Below are positions 5,677 to 9,385 of a stretch of 9,385 nt of DNA, piece after piece. The DNA is from Nitrospirota bacterium. Its GTDB lineage: Bacteria > Nitrospirota > JACRHJ01. Under the pieces are notes generated by a model, which worked only from the letters and a program-made list of their open reading frames with translations, searched no databases and was not told the DNA's origin. Both the position numbers and the translations under genes were made by a program. The DNA lies in contig JAKAHE010000074.1 of assembly GCA_021815285.1 (NCBI GenBank), positions 1 through 9,385 on the forward strand. Reading direction: 5' to 3'. Numbering within the stretch: the first letter of the stretch is position 1; the number at the start of each line of letters is the position of its first letter.

Positions 5677-7788
5677 TTACATGTGAATCAGCACGTGGCC
5701 GGAAGCCAGCAGGCCGACGATAAGGAGCGCCACGATGTTGATGATCTTGATCATCGGGTTAACAGCCGGCCCGGCGGTGTCCTTGTACGGGTCGCCGACA
5801 GTATCGCCGGTAACCGCGGCCTTATGGGCGTCGGAGCCTTTGCCGCCGAAGTTGCCGTTCTCGATGTACTTCTTCGCGTTATCCCACGCGCCGCCGCCCG
5901 AGGTCATGGAGATGGCGACGAACAGCCCGGTTATGATGGCGCCGACCAGCATCCCGCCGACAGCCTGCGGGCCGAGGACGAATCCGACGACTATCGGGGC
6001 CAGTACCGGGAGAAGCGCCGGGATAATCATCTCGCGTATGGCGGCCTTCGTAACAATATCGACCGCCGCGGCATAATCCGGCTTGCCGGTGCCTTCCATG
6101 ATGCCCTTTATCTCCCTGAACTGCCTTCTGACTTCGTTGACTATCTCGCCGCCTGCCTTCGCGACCGCCTGCATGGCTATCGCGCCGAAGAGGTAGGGCA
6201 GCAGGCCGCCGATGAACAGGCCGACCAGGACAAGCGGGTTACTGAGGTCGAACGTAACCGGGGGCATGCCGTTCCTCACAAGGGCGTCGCCAAGTTCCTG
6301 GGTGTATGCCGCGAAAAGCACCAGGGCAGCCAGAGCAGCCGAAGCGATGGCGTATCCCTTGGTTACGGCCTTGGTTGTGTTGCCGACCGCATCGAGCGGG
6401 TCGGTAACGGAACGGACGGAATCCGGAAGCTCGGCCATTTCGGCGATGCCGCCCGCGTTGTCGGTAATGGGGCCGTATGCGTCGATGGCGACGATTATGC
6501 CTGTCATGGAGAGCATGGAGACGGCGGCCATTGCGACGCCGTAGAGACCGGCGCAGTTATACGCGACAAGGATGCCCGCCACGATAAGGATTATCGGCGC
6601 GGCGGTGGACTTCATGGAGACCGCAAGGCCGGTGATGACATTCGTGCCGTGACCGGTGGTCGAGGCCTGCGCGATGGACTTGACGGGCGAATATGCCGTA
6701 GAGGTGTAATACTCTGTGATTATGACCATGCCGCCGGTGACAATGAGGCCGACCAGGGCGGATATGTAGAGGTTCATCCAAGTGTACTGCTCAAGGCCTG
6801 GCGTGGCCGCTATGCCGCCCATCATCTTCTGCGTAACGAAATAGAAGATTATGGCGGAGGCAATCGCGGAGACGATGAGGCCCTTGTAGAGGGCGCCCAT
6901 GATGTTGCCGCTCTTGCCGACCTTCACGAAGAAGGTGCCGAAGATGGAGGTCAGTATGGAAATGCCGCCCAGAACAAGCGGGTAGGCAAGCGCCTTGCTT
7001 ATAACGTCCGGCCCGGCGTTCTTGAAGAGCAGGGCGCCAAGGAGCATCGACGAGACTATCGTAACCGCGTAGGTCTCGAAGAGGTCTGCGGCCATGCCTG
7101 CGCAGTCGCCGACGTTGTCGCCGACGTTATCCGCGATGACGGCGGGGTTCCTGGGGTCGTCCTCCGGAATACCGGCCTCGACCTTGCCAACGAGGTCGGC
7201 GCCGACATCCGCGCCCTTGGTGAATATGCCGCCGCCGAGACGCGCGAAGATGGAGATGAGGCTGCCGCCGAAACCAAGGCCGACAAGCGGCCTGACGAGA
7301 TCTGCAGGCGCCGCGCCGGGCATTACGTTCTGGAGGACGAGGAAGTAGCCGGAAAGGACCAGAAGTCCGAGGCCCACGACCAGCATACCGGTGATGGCGC
7401 CGCCCCTGAACGCGACGTTCATCGCCGGGTTAAGGCCCTGCTTTGCGGCCTCTGTCGTGCGGACGTTCGAGCGGACGGATATGTTCATGCCTATGATGCC
7501 CGCCGCCGCGGAGCCTAAGGCCCCGATGACGAAGCCGATTGCGGTAAGAGGCCCAAGCCCTATGGAAGCCGGCGAGACGCCGATTATTATGGCGATGACT
7601 ACGCCGACTATCGCTATGGTGGTATACTGGCGTTTGAGGTACGCGCCCGCGCCCTCCTGAATGGCCTTCGAGATTCTCTGCATCTTCTCGTCGCCCTGGC
7701 CCAGCTTCATAATCCAGCCTATGCTGATGATGCCGTATATTACGGCGATGATACTGCAACCCAATGCTATTAAAACGTTTGTATCCAT
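5677..7788 (-). CDS. hppA: Membrane-bound proton-pumping pyrophosphatase, K+-independent type
   Basis: 703 residues, typical for the H+/Na+-translocating pyrophosphatase family; about 16 membrane segments are expected. It hydrolyses cytoplasmic pyrophosphate, produced for example by aminoacyl-tRNA, nucleic acid and lipid synthesis, and pumps H+ across the inner membrane. The catalytic signatures are intact: DVGADLVGK (194-202) with EAGIPEDDPRN (204-214), DNVGDNVGDCAG (220-231), DAYGPITDN (436-444) and GDTVGDPYKDTAGP (661-674). GNTTKAVT at 469-476 has Lys at position 473 where K+-dependent enzymes have Ala; Lys marks the K+-independent group, whose characterised members are mostly H+ pumps. 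The start ATG 7788 has a modest AGGGA site. It is a single-gene transcription unit with a strong terminator and a putative promoter near 7911-7939. Confidence 0.97.
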   Translation of the reverse strand: MDTNVLIALGCSIIAVIYGIISIGWIMKLGQGDEKMQRISKAIQEGAGAYLKRQYTTIAIVGVVIAIIIGVSPASIGLGPLTAIGFVIGALGSAAAGIIGMNISVRSNVRTTEAAKQGLNPAMNVAFRGGAITGMLVVGLGLLVLSGYFLVLQNVMPGAAPADLVRPLVGLGFGGSLISIFARLGGGIFTKGADVGADLVGKVEAGIPEDDPRNPAVIADNVGDNVGDCAGMAADLFETYAVTIVSSMLLGALLFKNAGPDVISKALAYPLVLGGISILTSIFGTFFVKVGKSGNIMGALYKGLIVSAIASAIIFYFVTQKMMGGIAATPGLEQYTWMNLYISALVGLIVTGGMVIITEYYTSTAYSPVKSIAQASTTGHGTNVITGLAVSMKSTAAPIILIVAGILVAYNCAGLYGVAMAAVSMLSMTGIIVAIDAYGPITDNAGGIAEMAELPDSVRSVTDPLDAVGNTTKAVTKGYAIASAALAALVLFAAYTQELGDALVRNGMPPVTFDLSNPLVLVGLFIGGLLPYLFGAIAMQAVAKAGGEIVNEVRRQFREIKGIMEGTGKPDYAAAVDIVTKAAIREMIIPALLPVLAPIVVGFVLGPQAVGGMLVGAIITGLFVAISMTSGGGAWDNAKKYIENGNFGGKGSDAHKAAVTGDTVGDPYKDTAGPAVNPMIKIINIVALLIVGLLASGHVLIHM

Positions 7789-7884
7789 GATCCCTGAATT
7801 ACCCCCTTTCAGATATTGCGGTTAAGAAAAATTGTCGGCAGAGCTGCTTGCAATCCCCCCTTCCATAGATATGCTATATTTATC

Positions 7885-7899
7885 TAAAACGTCGTTTTA
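7885..7899. promoter_or_regulatory. Operator-like palindrome upstream of hppA
   Basis: TAAAACGTCGTTTTA is a 15-base palindrome with 6-bp arms and a 3-base centre. It lies just downstream of the proposed hppA -10 box, near the expected transcription start, a common place for repressor sites. No regulator is known. Confidence 0.3.
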
Positions 7900-7910
7900 C
7901 AGGCGCGGGA

Positions 7911-7939
7911 ATTCTACTCCTTCCACACCTTTTTTCCAA
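7911..7939 (-). promoter_or_regulatory. hppA: Putative sigma70-type promoter of hppA
   Basis: TTGGAA (7934-7939, 4 of 6) and TAGAAT (7911-7916, 5 of 6) are separated by 17 bases on the minus strand, with AT-rich DNA upstream that could serve as an UP element. The leader would be about 115 bases. The spacer and -10 coincide with a 19-base motif also present upstream of the porin gene. Confidence 0.45.
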
Positions 7940-8020
7940 ATTAAAAATATTAATACAATAATAAGACTGCTGACCGGAAGACTACATATAACTGAATTGC
8001 ATAAATTAATCAAGGGAAAA

Positions 8021-8048
8021 CCTGGATTCCCGCCTTCGCGGGAATGAC
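8021..8048. repeat. Short palindromic repeat, CGCCTTCGCGG type
   Basis: ATTCCCGC (8026-8033) and GCGGGAAT (8038-8045) form an 8-bp stem with a CTTC loop, flanked by CCTGG and GAC. This is a very common intergenic repeat type in environmental and proteobacterial genomes, by memory. It is the first of three adjacent palindromes. Confidence 0.7.
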
Positions 8049-8060
8049 AAAATTAACTGC

Positions 8061-8087
8061 CGGGCGCAAGTGAATTGCGCCCCTACA
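8061..8087. repeat. Short palindromic repeat, GGGCGCAA type
   Basis: GGGCGCAA (8062-8069) pairs with TTGCGCCC (8075-8082) around a 5-base loop, followed by CTACAA. On the other strand it reads TTGTAGGGGCGCAATTC, a form I know as a repeated intergenic element in several phyla. It lies 12 bases from the repeat at 8021-8048. Confidence 0.65.
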
Positions 8088-8094
8088 ATTGGCA

Positions 8095-8130
8095 CCCTCT
8101 CACGGCCTCTCCCATCACGGGAGAGGGGGT
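8095..8130. repeat. Short palindromic repeat, CCTCTCCC type
   Basis: CCTCTCCC (8106-8113) pairs with GGGAGAGG (8119-8126) around ATCAC, inside a longer CCCTCTCACGG...GAGAGGGGGT context. It is the third palindrome in the cluster and lies about 20 bases after the pth stop, so it would form a 3' hairpin on the rplY-pth mRNA, though without a U-run. Confidence 0.65.
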
Positions 8131-8150
8131 AAAATAGACACCCGCCACCC

Positions 8151-8708
8151 TTAATTGAACCTGTTCATGGCGGCTGGAAGCCCCTTTTTAAATATCGCCA
8201 GGACAGCCTCAGCCGCGGTGGCGATTGTCTCTTCTACCGTCTTCCGCTCTTCCTCGATAAACCTGGAAAGAACGTAATCAGCCGGGTCGAGCCTTGGGTC
8301 TGGCCGCCCGATGCCGACCCTAACCCGTATAAAATCCGCCCCGACGTGGGCTATTACGGAGGCGACGCCCCTGTGCCCTCCTCCGCCGCCGGAAGAGCGT
8401 ATCCTTATCCTGCCAAGCGGCAGGTCCATGTCGTCGTGAACAACGAGCAGGTCCGAAGGGGCGACCTTGTAGTATCTGACTGCCTCGCCCACCGCATCGC
8501 CGCTCAAATTCATATACGTCTGCGGCTTCATCAGGAAAACGGATTCTCCCTCGAATTCGGCCCTGGCGGTAAACGCGCCAAAGGACTTTTTGTAAGAACC
8601 TTTCCCCAGGAGCTTCCCGGCGAGGGCGTCCACAACCATAAACCCTACATTGTGGCGCGTCCCGGCATATTCGGCCCCGGGATTTCCCAGCCCGGCGACA
8701 ATCTTCAA
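8151..8708 (-). CDS. pth: Peptidyl-tRNA hydrolase
   Basis: 185 residues, full length for bacterial Pth. It cleaves the ester bond of peptidyl-tRNAs that drop off the ribosome and recycles tRNA. Visible motifs are GLGNPGAEYAGTRHNVGF (residues 6-23) with Asn9 and the catalytic base His19, KPQTYMNLSG (61-70) with Asn67, HDDMDLPLGRIR (91-102) with Asp92, and GGGGHRGVAS (108-117). Arg113 occupies the position of Asn114 of the E. coli enzyme; GGHRG forms occur naturally in other bacteria. The start is TTG at 8708, 2 bases after the rplY stop, with AAAAGG upstream inside rplY, so translation is probably coupled. No alternative start retains the invariant N-terminus. Confidence 0.97.
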   Translation of the reverse strand: MKIVAGLGNPGAEYAGTRHNVGFMVVDALAGKLLGKGSYKKSFGAFTARAEFEGESVFLMKPQTYMNLSGDAVGEAVRYYKVAPSDLLVVHDDMDLPLGRIRIRSSGGGGGHRGVASVIAHVGADFIRVRVGIGRPDPRLDPADYVLSRFIEEERKTVEETIATAAEAVLAIFKKGLPAAMNRFN

Positions 8709-8710
8709 AA

Positions 8711-9385
8711 CTATTTTGCCTTTTCGGTCTTGGCCTTCTCCGCCTTGGCCTTCTCCGGCTTTTCTTCCTCTTCCTTCTTCTTCGTCAGGACTTCAGGCTC
8801 CTTCACCTCCGCGGCGGCCTCTGTCGAGAGCATCGCGTCGAGCTTCTCGGCGGAAATCGGCGGGGTGACGGCAAAGAGCACCGTGCCGGCGTCCGTAAGG
8901 GCCTTTACACCGTCGGGAAGCTTCAGATTCCCGACATGGACGGACTCGTTTATCTTCAGCCCTGAGCAGTCCACCTCGATATGCTCCGGTATCCTGGCAG
9001 GCAGGCATTCCACGACTATGTCCCTCACGGGATGGGAGAGTATACCGCCTTCCTTTACGCCAGCCGGCTGGCCGCCAACCTGCACCACGGCCACGGTCAC
9101 ATGCACGGTCTTGTCCTCGGCGACCTCCTGGAGGTCGGCATGAATCAGGACGTTCTTTACAGGGTCTACCTGGTAATCCCTGAGAATGGCCATCTTCTCC
9201 CTACCCTCCATCTCTATGGAGAGAAGCTTGCTCCCGCCGTCGCCGGAAGTTATTATCCGGGAGAGTTCCTTGCCGTCGAGCGAAATCGGCGTCGGGTCTC
9301 CGACACCGTATATTACCCCAGGTATCCTGCCTTCGCGCCTCAAGCCCCTTGCAGGACCTTTCCCCCTTCCCTCTCGGATTTGAAC
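8711..9385 (-). CDS. rplY: 50S ribosomal protein L25/general stress protein CTC (5' end outside window)
   Basis: 224 residues are visible, from VQIREGRGKGPARGLRREGR to the TAG at 8711. The frame is open to the right edge, and the family pattern suggests only a few N-terminal residues are missing. L25 binds 5S rRNA; long forms are called CTC or TL5. The N-terminal 5S-binding domain covers about visible residues 1-95, with RREGRIPGVIYG, KMAILRDYQVDPVKN and VLIHADLQEV. The TL5 beta domain follows (about 96-185, with GILSHPVRDIVVECLPA and LKLPDGVKAL). The last 35 or so residues are a Lys/Glu/Ala tail. A TTG at 9343 is internal to the domain and should not be used as the start. rplY-pth is a common pair, often after prs. 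Confidence 0.96.
   Translation of the reverse strand, partial: VQIREGRGKGPARGLRREGRIPGVIYGVGDPTPISLDGKELSRIITSGDGGSKLLSIEMEGREKMAILRDYQVDPVKNVLIHADLQEVAEDKTVHVTVAVVQVGGQPAGVKEGGILSHPVRDIVVECLPARIPEHIEVDCSGLKINESVHVGNLKLPDGVKALTDAGTVLFAVTPPISAEKLDAMLSTEAAAEVKEPEVLTKKKEEEEKPEKAKAEKAKTEKAK

Larger units (their letters stand above)
7789..8150. other. 362-base gap between pth and hppA
   Basis: In minus-strand order it holds three unrelated palindromic repeats (8126 down to 8021), then about 110 bases of AT-rich sequence, a putative hppA promoter with a motif shared with the porin leader, an operator-like palindrome, and a C-rich (G-rich on the coding strand) tract at 7855-7860. No ORF here looks coding. 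The repeat cluster has no U-run on the minus strand, so no standard terminator for rplY-pth is seen. Confidence 0.7.

Noticed and set aside
5683..7518. A 611-codon plus-strand open frame opposite hppA
   Set aside because: It is antisense to a fully conserved gene, with a composition rich in Asp, Arg, His and Gly typical of the complement of GC-rich membrane-protein codons. It has no ribosome site and no recognisable domain.
7832..8047. A 71-codon plus-strand frame between hppA and pth
   Set aside because: It has no ribosome site and ends inside a palindromic repeat (PGFPPSRE-type translation of the CGCCTTCGCGG element).
8021..8130. The palindrome cluster as a CRISPR array
   Set aside because: The three palindromes differ from one another and are not separated by uniform spacers.
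8346..9143. A 265-codon plus-strand frame opposite pth and rplY
   Set aside because: It is antisense to two conserved genes, with Ser/Pro/Ala-rich low-complexity translation and no family resemblance.
9341..9343. TTG 9343 as the start of rplY
   Set aside because: The frame continues upstream to the edge with the conserved L25 N-terminal pattern REGRGKGPARGLRR, so the real start lies outside the window.

Overview
The window is a housekeeping block from a Gram-negative bacterium with moderately high GC content. Every gene I can support lies on the minus strand, so transcription runs from high to low coordinates. An outer-membrane beta-barrel protein with a Sec signal peptide shows a diderm cell. 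The order rplY-pth-(hppA)-ychF-rpsF-ssb-rpsR-DUF2232, a membrane pyrophosphatase and many short palindromic intergenic repeats fit Nitrospirota- or Desulfobacterota-like lineages, often known only from metagenomes. That placement is a low-confidence inference.

In transcription order, the window opens with ribosomal protein L25/CTC (rplY, start just outside the window), which ends 2 bases before peptidyl-tRNA hydrolase (pth). A 362-base gap follows. It holds three unrelated palindromic repeats, then an AT-rich stretch with a possible promoter for hppA, a 703-residue pyrophosphate-energised ion pump of the K+-independent type. hppA ends at a strong intrinsic terminator, and an extended -10 element for ychF (the NxxE-type ATPase) touches that terminator. 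A 251-base gap carries two repeat-like elements and a good sigma70-like promoter with a structured leader before rpsF. The set rpsF (S6), ssb, rpsR (S18) and a DUF2232/YybS-like membrane protein follows. A 540-base gap with one doubtful 88-codon ORF then leads to a separately transcribed porin-like gene that runs off the left edge.

The genes serve translation (L25, S6, S18, Pth, probably YchF), replication and repair (SSB), and membrane energetics and envelope (HppA, DUF2232 protein, porin). I found no mobile element with a transposase, no CRISPR array, no tRNA or rRNA, and no evident new defence or biosynthetic system. The most notable signal is in the gaps. At least seven short repeat or palindromic elements of several families are packed between essential genes. 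Two copies of one family flank the DUF2232 gene with their half-sites in opposite nesting order, and one of them supplies that gene's stop codon. A 19-base motif (16/19 identical) is shared by the upstream regions of hppA and the porin gene.
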